NCBI GenBank assembly: GCA_020746835.1
Contig: JAGPNK010000001.1
Span: forward strand, 2,604,001-2,668,000
Direction of reading: 5' to 3'
Length of the DNA stretch: 64,000 nt
Source of the DNA: Stachybotrys elegans
Taxonomy: Eukaryota; Ascomycota; Sordariomycetes; Hypocreales; Stachybotryaceae
In this document: positions 21,748 to 33,006 of the stretch, piece by piece
Position numbering within the stretch: position 1 is the stretch's first letter
How the letters are laid out: each line of letters begins with the position of its first letter
Notes under the pieces: model-generated
What the model was told of the DNA's origin: nothing
The model's database searches: none
What the model saw: only the letters and a program-made list of their open reading frames with translations
Position numbers and translations under genes: made by a program

Positions 21748-24700
21748 TTACACACCACTCCACTTGCCGAACTTGGTATATCTCTGGAACATTTCCCTCA
21801 AAATCGCCCTCCCGCTCGCGTCCATGGCGTCGTTGAGGATCTTGCGGCCCTCCTGGGGCGTGATGTCGAAGATGGAATTCATGGCCGGCTCGAGCGCCGT
21901 TGCCACTTCGACGGGAACGCTGCATTCGAGCTGCAGCTTGACGTAGTGCATTAGCACGAGGTACATGTGCCGGCCAGCTGACCGCTTGGCCGCGTCCGTG
22001 GCCGAATCGAGAGAGCTGTGCTGCTGCGACCGGCTGACGGCGCCCGCGGTGGGCTCGCAGACGAGTGTGATGAGGCGGCCGTACTGGTGCGCCATGGACT
22101 CGAGGTAGGCTTTATTGCCAGCAGCGACGTCGCATCTGTGTGTGATGAAGCTGTGCAGGAGCGCTTGCAGCGTCGTCATGAGCAAGTGGAAATGCCCCTC
22201 GAGCCGTAGCCGGTGCTTCTTGATGATTACTTCGACGAGTTTGCAGAGCCAGCTAAAAGAAGCCTTCTGTTCCCCACCGTTATCCTTGAGACTGAGCCCG
22301 CTGACACCGCTAAGAGTGGCTTCGATGTTCCACTGGCCCATGGCCTGGGGTCTCTTCTCAAGCAGCGTGTACAGAACCTGGCTTGTCCGGGCAAAGGTCG
22401 GCGAGGTGGGAGAGGCGAGTAGCGCAGACAGCAAGTCAGAATGAAGCTCCGCAAAGCCATTCTCGCCGCCCTTTGCTGTTATATCGGGAGATTCTGCGTC
22501 GATTAGTTAGGACGTGTAGATTAGAGTGAAAGAGCAGAGAGTGCTTACCCATGAGCTGGTTCACGACATGCTGGATGGCCCGAATCTGGCCATCCGTGTC
22601 GTTATTCCTGAAGCCGGTGGCTAGTTCCCGTAGGAACTGCATCTTTGCTGGCCTGTCCATGCCCCTAGTAATAGAAGACATGTACTGGTTGAGAAGCGTC
22701 TCCCTGAGCTCTAGTGGCAAACTTGTAAGGCTGTCAACAGCCGTTGGGCGAGCATTCTCCAATTCGGCCGACAGATGCATTCTCATGAAGATGTGCATTT
22801 TCCACCCCTTGGCATCCCCAGACTGCATCGCTTCGCGGGATCTCTTCTCCAGCTTTCGTACCGTTGACGACTTGTAGTCGGTCACGTTGACGAACTGGGG
22901 TGCTGAGCTTGATACATCTGCCACGGTGAACAAGGCCAACTCGCTGGCTGCGCTGGGCTTGTCGAAGAGTTTCTTGTCCATCACCGCATGTTTAATGAAG
23001 AAGGAGACCGTCTTTTCCAAAGCTCGTTCGACAGTTTGAAGCACTTTGCTCAGCTCTGGGTGGCTCTGACAGTTTGGGTGGGCCATTTCCACTGACACTG
23101 CCTTGAGGAGGGTTGTAAATAGAGGTGGGAACTTGGCCGCATCGTCTGCCTGCGAAAGTCGAGTGTCGCATGATGAAGCTAGCTCGGCACTTCCAGTCAA
23201 ATACTTAAGGCTGCGGTCCTCAACGTGTTCCGTCATCTGCCGTAGTGTTGCTGAAGCCAGCGCTGAGAATCTCTCTATCAATTCGAGGGACTCCTCGCTA
23301 CTAGGGGCATCCAGCAGGAGGAAACTGGATAGAGACTCGGCGATATCCTGGAGGTCGTCGAAGCGCATGCCTTCATGGAATGTCGGCCGGGACATCATCT
23401 TTGTAGCAAGCGAGAGAAAAAGCTTCCAGCCTTGCGCAGAAATCTTCTTCTTGGACTTAGCCATGCTCGCTCGACTCTGATCTAGAACCGTCATGATACG
23501 CTCACGCTGTTGGCGAGTGAATGCGTCCGAAGGTAGCCGGATGAGCGACCCGATGTACATCTGACCATGGTCGTTCAAGAATCGCTTCCCCAAGTCACCG
23601 AGATTATCAGTCAGGCTGTTGATGAGCTGCTTGGATAGCTTCGGATCGTTGATGTTGACTTCGTTCTCCAGCAAAGAGTCCCATATAGTCGTCAGCCCCG
23701 TAGCATCTACTTTTGCGTTCCCAACAATCATTTGAACGGGGGTAGGCAAGCCGCCCTCGCGTTCAGAGTGCAGTCGATTTAGGCGACTAAGGCTGCGGAG
23801 GTGGCACGACAGATACGCTTGATATACTGTGTCTTTGCTGAAATTTTGGTCCGGGTTGAGCTCAAGAGAAGCCAGCTTCAGTCGTTTGAGCCCCTCTGCA
23901 TCCATTGCAGCGGAAAGCCTGGCGGTAAAGCTTTGTAGCATGGCACCCGCTTCATCGAAGTGTGGTCCATCTGGTGACATTGTGATCCAAACTTCACTAC
24001 AACACTTGAAGGCTTCAAAGGTCTCTTCAGACTCCACTGGCGACTTCTCTAGAACCTTGCCAAGCTGGCCCTTGATCGTGTCCCACAGCGAAGATCGTAC
24101 CGCAGGTTCGACCCAGGAAAGCGTTTTTGCGATTACGCCCCATCTCAGTGGTTGGGTGGAAGTTGAAACTTCGGCTCTTGTGACAAGATCAAAGAGCTTG
24201 TGCCCGACCACATCCTCAAATGCTTCGCTCTTGATGCCTCTCGCAACCACATCGGCGAATATTGTGGTGGTCTGAGCATCGGCTTCTTGATCCCCAGCCC
24301 ACTGCACAAGCTCGAGCAACTGCTGAGGCAATAGTTCCTTTTCCATCTGCTCATCGAGGCCTTCGCCTTTGGGGTAACGACGCCCAACGTTGAGCCAGAC
24401 CAGAGTTGACGTGGAATCCTTTTTAGAAGCCCGTTTCATCTGCTCAAACCACAGCTTCAGAAAGCCCGTAAAATCTCGGCCCGTTCGGAAAGCCTTCATG
24501 ATGCCATATGCTACATCAGACACAGACTCGTATTCGGCATCATGGCTGCCTTTGGATACGCTTCTGGCGCAAATGTCGTCCAAGAGTTGGTTGCCATCTG
24601 CTGAAGCATAGAATATGGCAGGGTCGCATTTTCCAGCCGCAGCCAGCACATCCCAGTCTGTCCGATCCTCCTGTAGTCCGTATTCGCGTGCGACAAAACG

Positions 24701-25937
24701 TAGGTCTTCTATGCCGACAGGCATGGATCGCTCTACAGCCTGTCTGAGGATACCCAGTATCAATGCATTTCGGTCGGGTCGTTTCCGGATCGCCTTTTCA
24801 ACGAGTTGGAATACTTGCTCCATCCACTCCGCGTTACTTCGGTGGAGGTCACGCCTCGTCATGCTACTGGAAGCACCGGCAGCGAGGAAGTAAAGGACGG
24901 AAGCAGAGACATCGATCACACCGCTTGACACTTCCAACGCGGTGGTTAAGGATGACAAGTCTCGACCGTTTAGGAATGAAGCGCGGGCCGGCACTACGAA
25001 GCTCTTGTGCATCAATCGCTGGAGATCCGGACTCCAGATCCTCAGCGAGCTGTCCTTGTCGCCAGAGTCCTTGGTCAACTTCTCGAGCCCGCCTAGCAGC
25101 ATGGCTGCCGGTGTGAAAAGGTGGGTGGCCACGTTCAGAGTATCATCGCTGCCCTGAAGATGCAGATCCCATATCGTCGACGAGACGCGGATCCAGTGCT
25201 CCCAGCCCTCGACATCCTCACTGTCATCGGCACTCATGAACAGGCGGCATATGGTCAGCAGGGACTTTGTGGTTGCGACGGCATCTGCGGCTGGGGTGTT
25301 GAAAAGAGACTTGATGTGCTCGGCGCCGACTTTGTCGTGGGATGCGGTCGCATTGGTGGTTTCGACTCGATCCAATAGGCACTTCAATGCGTGAAAAATG
25401 GCTTGGCCGCTGGCGATGCAGCTCTGCGTGCTCTTGAGATCCTCCAGACTATAGGCCAGCGCGTTCCTCTTGCGCTTCGACTTGCCTCCAGTGCTGGCGG
25501 GCTCCGTCTCGGGCTTGCATATCTCATTGAGAGCCTGTTGCAGGATGGAAATGAATCTTCGGTCAGCGAGCGACTTGGCCAGTGAGAACAACGGGATCCT
25601 CTGGAACACGCAGGCCAGGATGGTCCAGGAAAGAGGGTATCGGCGGATGGTCTCGGCTTGGGGCGTCGAACCATTCATAGACTTGAGGATCCATCTCAGA
25701 CTGCTTTCCTCTGCGGCGTGAAACTGGTCCTTGGCCGAGGCCGTCAAGCTCCTCCATAGAAGATCCAGATTTTCCCCATTTGCGCCAGGGCCGTTTTGAT
25801 CCAGGCTTCTCACAATCCGGATGAGATTTGGCATGTCCTAATTGTGTAAGTAAGTGTACATCTCACAACCTGGCGTGGAGGCATACCATTTCTTGAGGAG
25901 ACTTGTCCAAAGTCCCCTCCGTCATGGAATCATCCAT
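21748..25937 (-). CDS. urb2: Nucleolar pre-ribosome factor Urb2/Npa2
   Basis: Minus-strand exons 25887-25937, 22549-25837 and 21748-22493 give about 1361 aa. Urb2 acts in the nucleolus in early 60S pre-ribosome assembly. The very long alpha-helical body lacks simple motifs. The last ~250 residues (from SDLLSALLASP through SIFDITPQEGRKILNDAMD to the end) match the conserved Urb2/Npa2 C-terminal domain. The 55-nt intron 22494-22548 has a clear CTAAC branch point and rejoins the frame. The start is uncertain. A 49-nt intron at 25838-25886 with GTATGC and TTAG ends joins a short exon in frame, giving MDDSMTEG as N terminus. Translation could instead start at 25834 (MPNLIRIV) or further up at 26081. 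It is divergent from MIC10. Confidence 0.85.
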
Positions 25938-26303
25938 CGTATCGATCATTCGACGCCTGAACCAGGACGCCAAGATTGGTTTGTGTTGCGTAGAGACAAA
26001 ATGGGGTTGGCTTTGCAGGCCATTGATTTCCAGGCCTTTTTGGAACATCGAGCCTGCCCAAAATTTCCCCAATTCTGCCACTGCGCTAGTCCGGATCCAA
26101 AATCTCGACTCCTCACCGCCTTCGGGTGCCCAGACGCAGCTACCGAATGATTCTCGTCAAGCTTGATTGGCATCAACAACCCGCGCTCCATGCTACGAAT
26201 TCGATAGGTATAGCCACCAATTGCAATTCAACGTGGGTCGACCCGAACTTCCCGCTCCCCGTTCTCCCTCCAATGCTGATACATTCTCTGCAGAACGACC
26301 AAC
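25938..26303. promoter_or_regulatory. Divergent promoter region URB2 / MIC10
   Basis: About 370 bp separates the proposed URB2 start (minus) from the MIC10 start (plus). It is a shared bidirectional promoter by position. No specific operator can be named. If URB2 starts at 26081 the shared region shrinks to about 220 bp. Confidence 0.45.
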
Positions 26304-26649
26304 ATGGCTGAGACCGCGACCCGACCGGCCCCGAGCGCCATTTCCCGGCCCGTCAGTGAGGCGCTCCTCAACGAAAAGGTATTGTCCATCGCATGTCCGA
26401 CACGGCCGCCGCTCCAGAGTCCGCTGTGCTAAGCAAGAATGTCTTCTATTCTAGTGGGATCGCTGCCTGTCCAACCTCCTCGTCAAGTCCACCCTCGGCC
26501 TCGGCTTCGGCGTCGTCTTCTCCGTCCTCCTGTTCAAGCGCCGCGCATGGCCTGCCTTTGTCGGAGTCGGTTTCGGTGCCGGCCGCGCCTACGAAGAGTG
26601 CAACTCGAGCCTGAAGCAGGCTGCCAGGGATCTCAAGAAGTCGGCGTAA
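26304..26649 (+). CDS. mic10: MICOS subunit Mic10
   Basis: Exons 26304-26378 and 26455-26649 give 89 aa. Mic10 is a small hairpin protein of the mitochondrial inner membrane that bends crista junctions by oligomerising. The N terminus (AETATRPAPS) is followed by WDRCLSNLLVKSTLG, the typical Mic10 entry. Two transmembrane segments carry the glycine motifs GLGFGV and GVGFGAG, joined by a short positive loop (FKRRAWP). A charged C terminus (SSLKQAARDLKKSA) ends the protein. The 76-nt intron has a GTATTG donor and a TTCTAG acceptor. The length matches the family. The ORF is too short and split to be obvious without splicing. Confidence 0.95.
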
Positions 26650-27127
26650 ACGACGACGGGCGAACTGGATTGGATTTCGATGTAAAACACAACGTATGGG
26701 AAGAGAGGATTACGAGACGGGGACATTGAATTCGTCCTTCTTCAGGGCTGAGCACTTCTGGCATCAAATAGACTTTCTTTTTTTGTACAGAATGAATACC
26801 GGTCTGCGGCTGCGCGGATCATGCATTGCCAAGTTGTTCTCGTACCTCGTACACTCGTCTTGTCCAAGGCTGTTGGGCATCCGGGCCAGTCCGATCAAGT
26901 TGGTTCACATCTGGCCAATGCTTCGCGTCACTGCACGGTGACGGTCCAATGCGACGTTGTTTCCAGCATGAGGCCATCAATTGACATCTGAAGCCACCAG
27001 CTCACAATTGAGTATCGTAAACTGTTTTAGAAGAATTCAAGCACAATAGTCACTGCAACGGGCGCGCCATGACAGTCAATTCGTAACAAGCCATCAAATA
27101 CTTTTGAAGTCTAAGTCTACCACTCGA
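26650..27127. other. Convergent intergenic region MIC10 / RPE1
   Basis: It holds the two 3' untranslated regions. A TTTTTTTGTACAGAATGAAT segment lies in the MIC10 3' flank. No gene is seen. Confidence 0.45.
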
Positions 27128-28137
27128 TTACAACTTGTCCGTCCTCTGTTGTATGGACTTTCGGAGCAGCGAGATGACCTCGGACGGGTCCTTGGCGCCA
27201 AAGACAGCACTGCCAGCCACAATAACATTGGCACCAGCATCGGCGGCCTGGTCGATGGTTCCGGGTCCGAGTCCACCATCGACTTCGATGTTCAGCTCAG
27301 GGTATCGCTTGCGGAGCTCCTGCACCTTGGGCAGCTCCGAGGCCATGAACTTCTGGCCGCCGAACCCGGGGTGCACCGTCATGACGAGAACCATCTGTAG
27401 TAATGCTAGATTAGCGGGTCGTGGCGCAATGGCAGAGTCGGGGCGGCACGCTTTCACATACATCCGGCTTCTCCTGCTCGTCGGTGTTCTCCAGGATATC
27501 CCACAGAACATCGACCGGAGTATCGGGCTTGATGGCGATGCCGGCCAGCATACCACACTCGTGGATGTAGCGGATCAATGCCTTGGGGTTCGTCTTCTCG
27601 TCCGTCTTGTCCTCGGGGCTCTCGGCAGCCGAGGAGAAGGCAGCCTCGTAGTGGAAGCAGTACAGGTCACAGCCCACCTTCTGGAACTCCTTGACCCATT
27701 TCTTCGGCTGTAGCATGGCATCTGGTTAGCCCGCATATCCTCATTGGTCTCGTCCCCAAGAACATGTGTATCATCGGCCGAGAGGGAGAATGCGAGGGGA
27801 AGAGAAGGGAGCTCTTGCCTCAGCAATCATCATGTGGCAGTCAAAGGTGCCTCGTCCGTACTTTTCCGTCGGCTTGTCGACGTGACCTCGGATCTTGGCT
27901 ACGACGGGGGGGCCGAAGGTCAGGTTGGGAACAAAGTGACCGTCCCTGTCTCACAAAGTAAGAATCACAGCGGCAAACAAACTTTACGGACAGCCACGCA
28001 ACAAGAGGGCCACAATCATACATGATGTCAACATGAAGCCAATCAGCGCCCTGCTCCATGGTGCGGGCGCACTCATGGCCAAGCTGCGCAAAGTCGGCAG
28101 AGAGAATTGATGGGGCGATTATTGCACTGGGAGCCAT
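27128..28137 (-). CDS. rpe1: Ribulose-5-phosphate 3-epimerase
   Basis: Exons on the minus strand are 28022-28137, 27819-27945, 27462-27707 and 27128-27394, giving 251 aa. The enzyme interconverts ribulose 5-phosphate and xylulose 5-phosphate in the non-oxidative pentose phosphate pathway (EC 5.1.3.1). It is a TIM barrel. Visible motifs are [10 protein letters not shown] at the N terminus, LHVDIMDGHFVPN with metal ligands His35 and Asp37, DCHMMI with His76, VHPGFGGQ, and EVDGG with Asp202. The phosphate-binding GSAVFG lies near the C terminus. Intron 2 (27708-27818) is of the rare GC-AG type: the donor reads GAG then GCAAGA, and no GT donor near it keeps frame. The other introns are ordinary GT-AG. 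Length and motifs leave little doubt. Confidence 0.96.
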
Positions 28138-29084
28138 CTTTCCTTCTTTCTCTCTTTTTTCTTTGCCTTCTTTGGGTATGCTTTTGGGGCTTGTCAGAAC
28201 AACGGCAAATCTCGCTGCAGAGGAAGGAAATCGTAGCAGTCAAGAAGTATGCGCTCTCCTGTTCTTCTGGCACGCAAATATGACCGGCAACAAGTTGGCG
28301 ATTCGTTATCGGTTGATTAATCGTGCGTAGTTTATGAAAAGTGTTAATGAAGAAAAAGAAAAGGAAAAAAAAAGTTGCAAGCTTGACGCAACCCCGCGTG
28401 GTTTTGTTTGCTTGCTTGGAGCTTGGGAGCTCCGCCAGCTCCATCACGTGATGTCATTGCGGGTAAAGTATTTACATTCAAATTTTCTCTCCTCCATCTT
28501 CCACTTCTTTCTTCTTCTCTCAACAATACTCTCTCTCTCTCATTCACCCTCTCTTCCATATCCTTGTGCAGGAAATGGTAGGCTTCAATCGATGCCTTGC
28601 CATCCTCGCCCAATGCCTGCGCTACGAGATTCGAACACCATTTGTCTCTCCCTCGCCAGTACGAAATTGATTATTTCCTGGCGCGGAGATCTATCGGGCT
28701 CCCATCTCGTCGCGCGCATTGGCAACCTGCGCCTTTGAGAAGAGTTTTATTTCCCTTCATCCGTAGTCTTGTCAGTCGACAACCCACAAATTTGCCTACA
28801 CCTCGCTGCTTTCAATGCGCAAGAGTGTCAACTTATTTTTTATCGTTCGTACGTGGGAGAACAAACCAAGGTCTAGACAACCAGTCCGCTCCACCCTGCT
28901 GTTATAGAATTCAGTGTAACAGTAGGACTAAATCGGACAGACATCTCTGATGTTTGCTCATGCTTGCTGTGCCCATCCATGCCCTCGGGCTGGTATATAT
29001 TGTCGTATCATGGTCGTGTCGATCTCTATGGATGCTATATCCAAAATCATACCCTGTACTCCTGCCATAACCTTGCCAACCCTC
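28138..29084. other. Intergenic region upstream of RPE1
   Basis: The minus-strand RPE1 promoter lies at the left. A plus-strand CT-rich tract at 28480-28565, ending in TTGTGCAG, looks like the leader of a plus-strand transcript. It is followed by a 31-codon ORF at 28575-28670 that I could not extend convincingly by splicing. No gene is called. Confidence 0.4.
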
Positions 29085-31451
29085 CTAGATCTGGGTCCCG
29101 AAAATGGCATTCTCGTTCAAAAATGACAACAAGAACTTAGCTATCAAGCGCCCCGTGTAGAGAATTGACGTATCCTTCGGGCTGTGGTTTCCTCGGTCCA
29201 GAAGAATCGCGTCGTCGGCGAGGAACTGAATGTCTTGCCCTGCAGGCGGTTAGCACAACACCGTATGAGAGATGCAGTTGCAAATGACTTACACTCTTCT
29301 CCATGGTACAGCTCTCGTAGGCTCTCTACCAGTTGAATCGCAGGACCGTCCATCTCTCCTTGTTCTGCGAAGCTATTGTCAAAGAGTGGGTTGAAACTCT
29401 TGGTGTTGGCATCCTTGGTGTGTGTCTGGTATACGTTGTGGAACTGGTAGGCAAACTGCTTGAATGGCATGTTTTCCACCTCGTCACAGACGTTGAGCGC
29501 AAAGATCCGTTGGTACTCGGGGGATAACCTGCTCTTCAGGTTGACTTCGTTCTGCGAAACAACAAAGTTATCGGCCGTCGTCTCGACTGCCTCCATGTAC
29601 AAGCAGAGAACGAGGAACGAAACCAGGCACGGTGCCCATTCCCGACGAGCCTTGGGTTTTAGGCTCTTGGAAAAGAGCTCGAAGAGCTGCTGCGTCTCTC
29701 GCATAATAAGCTCGTCCACCAACGACTTGACCTGGCGTGCAAGTACTCGGGGGGTCACCCAGGGGATGTTTTGAGGCACGAGACCCGTAGGTTGTAGTGC
29801 TGCAATCGTTTGTCGTGTCAGGCATAAATGACGTGACATGACATAGTGCATTGTGTATATGGAGAGGGCTCGCTTGACAATGGTAGACTGCCGTTCTGTT
29901 AGGGATGTGATCTAAAGAGGGGTGATGGTCAAGTCTTACGTCGGTTTGTTGTGCATACGATTGCGCAATCTTGAGGATTTTCCTAGGCAACTGAGTAGAC
30001 CTGAAAGAATCCGTGAGCTGCTCGGAAAGAGCGGGCTCTTTGATAAGGTCTTGGATGTATGCCTTTGCGCGTTTCCTGAGGTCATCGCGCTGGCTCGCAC
30101 TGGTGAACTCGAGGCCGATGGGTGCGGAACCATTAGCATAGAGGTTGACCTGATCCTGGCCCGAATTCATGTGCCAGTGCTGCAGCACGTCCATAGTCTT
30201 GGCTGTGAAGAATTTGGCCTCGACAGTCATTGTCGCGGAGAAGCGAGCTCCCGAAAAGAGCTGCACCTCGCATGTCTGCTCCCTGCCATCGACCACGAAG
30301 CCTTCGATGTTGTCTTTTAGAAACCTAGACATCTCGTCCTTCCTGAAGTGGCCTCGAATGAAGTCAGGAAACAGAACTGTGAGGAAGTCCTGAAACTGCC
30401 AGCACACAACTTGAGGAACCTGGACCATGAGCTTCTTGCAGTGCTTGCAGGGCCGCTCCTTGTCGCATTTAACCTTGCGGCTATGGCAGCAGAAGCAGGC
30501 ACCTAGTCGCCGCACCTGCAGGGCGTTCTCCTTGGTCTCGTTGGCGAGGGGCCCCTTGCGCCCCCTCTGCGTCGTCCTCATGGCCTCGAAGCACTCAAAG
30601 GGATTGGGCTTGCCAGCGTGAGCCTCGATGGATGTGGGCGTTACAATGACAAACTTGCCACTCTGCTCCGTCTTCCTCTTTTCTACCTTGCCGACCTTGA
30701 CCTTGCGAATGCTGCTCGGGGGCGACCTACTGCTGCTGCTAGGCTCCGATTTGACTTCAGGTGAACTGGGGTTCGAGGAGTGGTTGCTGCCATCCCTGGA
30801 GGGCATGATGGTCATCATTATCTCTTCATAGGGGAGAGTATCGGGTATGGCGTTTGGGCTTGTCGGACTCCATGGAGCAACTGTTGCATTTGACTGGAAC
30901 GCATGTGAAGTATCCAGCTCGAGTTGGCCTCTGTTCAGTTGTTCGATGGACGTGAAATTATCCGCCGAGAAAAAGGGGTCGGGCTCTGCGCTGCGCAGGT
31001 CAGCTCCTCCGCGAGCAGGCTCGATGACGGGCAACGACGGCATGCCATTCAAGTCTTGTAGACCAAAGCCCGATGCGTCGGGGAAAAGGAGTTGCTGCGG
31101 CGTCAAGAAGGCCTGGCTCTGGGTGAATGCCTCATCTGTCGCCGTCGCGAATGCATCAGCCGCGATGGGGTCGGGCTGCGCGGGGAATGCACTGCTCGCT
31201 GGCAGAAATAGCTGCTGGTCCATGTCGCTGAAATGCAGCGGCGAAGTGCCGGTGTGCGAAGGCGTGCCGACCATGACGAAGCCGCTCCCCAGGCTGCCAC
31301 TGGCAGGACTGGGGATGAATGCGACCGAGGCGGGAGCCGAACCACCGCTGGAGTACTCGAGATACTGCCAGGACTCATCGTCGGTCGACTCAAGCTCGTA
31401 GGGCGAGGATCTGTGAGGGGAGGGACCGCGAGAAGTGATGGATGATGCCAT
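29085..31451 (-). CDS. Zinc-cluster (Zn2Cys6-like) regulator with internal cluster
   Basis: Minus-strand exons 29940-31451, 29293-29887 and 29085-29239 give 753 aa. Intron 1 (29888-29939, 52 nt) uses GTAAGA and an acceptor after CTAACAGAACGGCAG. Intron 2 (29240-29292) has GTAAGT and a GCTAAC branch point. Splicing moves the C terminus into a new frame that ends at 29085. The first ~310 residues are Ser/Pro-rich and look disordered. The cluster lies mid-protein: Cys319, 322, 329, 335, 338 and 350, with CFCCHSRKVKCDKERPC at its start. The last spacing of 11 residues is longer than usual. A conserved-looking domain follows (FPDFIRGHFRKDEM, LQHWHMN). It should be a nuclear DNA-binding protein. 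I do not know its targets or a gene name. Confidence 0.82.
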
Positions 31452-33006
31452 GTTGCAGGATTACGGCGCCGGCGCCTGTCAGATGGTATTAATTTTTTTT
31501 TAACCGTCGGCAGGTTGTGACAGTCAGACGACGAGGCAAGGCGACGGGGGCTTTCAGCCGAACCTCTGTGAGATTCGAATATACCGTTTCCAGGATCACC
31601 GTCACAGAATCATTCAGTCGATGGGCGATGCAGCGACCACATAACCCGCATCGCTACGGGGCGTATAAGCGGACGGGACGGGACAGGGACAGGGACAGAA
31701 CAAGACGATATATTCAGGCGGTAGACAGACGAACGCGAGGCTCGACTCCATGCTCGTGCGCCGTCGTGGCCATGATGCGAGTTTAAAGGCGGCGGCGTTG
31801 CCCGTCGCCATGCGTAGTAGTCGAGGTAGTGTCGCAGCGCTAGGCCTGAAGGAGACACCGAAGTCAGAGTTGGGGGCCCCCAAACGCCCTTGAGCAAGTG
31901 GCCTTACAGAGCTCTTGCCTGGAGCACGTTGTCGCTCCTGCCTGCGCGGCATCCCTAACGAATACCGACGGGACCACCTTTTCCCAAAACGATCCCGTCC
32001 CCTTCATTTTGGGGGTTACCTCCTGCTACAACCTGCGTATGGGCGTTTCGCACTGTCTTTGTCAAGTACGGCCACGCGCTATTACACAGTGCTTGGCTCT
32101 GGTAACCACTCCAAGTTGGCTTACCATCCTGTTTGCTTGATGCCCCAGCCAACAAGACCAATGTTTGGAATAAACAGGGCTGTTTCGCAATCGCACACTT
32201 TGCATCACAGAAGATTCTATCCGTCAAGGCCATGTCCGAGCCCATGCATGATTGGGCGTGGTTCTGCCCTTGCCCTGCCCTGCCCTGAATACCCAACATG
32301 TTGCACCCAGTTTCACAGAATATATACACCGAGTTAATCAATTACTATTGGTCCGATTTGCAGAAAGTGAACATGGCAACACAGTCCCATGGCCTAGTAG
32401 GACGGGCAAGACACCTCATCAACTCCGAAGCCGACAGAATAGACAAGAAGTGCAACACTATATGAATTCAACAGTAATGTACGCGCATGTACAACAAATA
32501 GCGGCAAATTCAATACAGAATCTGAAAAATAAGAAAGCAAATGAAATGATAATACTAATTCCAACAAACGGTCGCGCAAACAGCCCGCAAACTCCCCGGT
32601 CTTCGCCTCAACTTGAGCGTACAGCTCCAACATGCTTCCTCCCCATCGAGGGTACCAAGCCAGCATAAATGAAGTAAAGTAAAAAATAATAAAAAATAAA
32701 ACATAAAATACCAATAATCCACCAGAGCATCATCCATCGTAACGTGTTGGTGGGGGGAAAGTAGTCGGTCGTGTCTCATTCATATCTCGCTTCTGCGGGC
32801 CCTCCGGTCGCCCGCCTTGTGTCGCTGTATCTTCCTTGTGTGATCGTAAGTTGGCGTCTGCCTTAACATGTGTATCGTCGTTATCCCGTGGTTTCCGGGA
32901 GCATCGGTATATGGTTTTTTGTATGTATATTAAAACGTGGGTACTCAAGTCCTGACAGACTTGGTGGGCTTGGAGCATGGGGAGAGTTGGCGTGAGCTGA
33001 AGCGGC
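31452..33006. other. Intergenic region between two minus-strand genes
   Basis: It holds the promoter of the zinc-cluster gene on the left and the 3' flank of the next minus-strand gene on the right. AT-rich sequence occurs at 32340-32720. No gene is seen. The ORFs at 31614-31952 and 32252-32668 have no recognisable features. Confidence 0.45.

Noticed and set aside
29912..29939. 28-nt GT..TTTAG intron in the zinc-cluster gene
   Set aside because: It restores frame but is below any plausible intron length. The 52-nt intron using the downstream GGCAG acceptor also restores frame and includes a CTAAC branch point.
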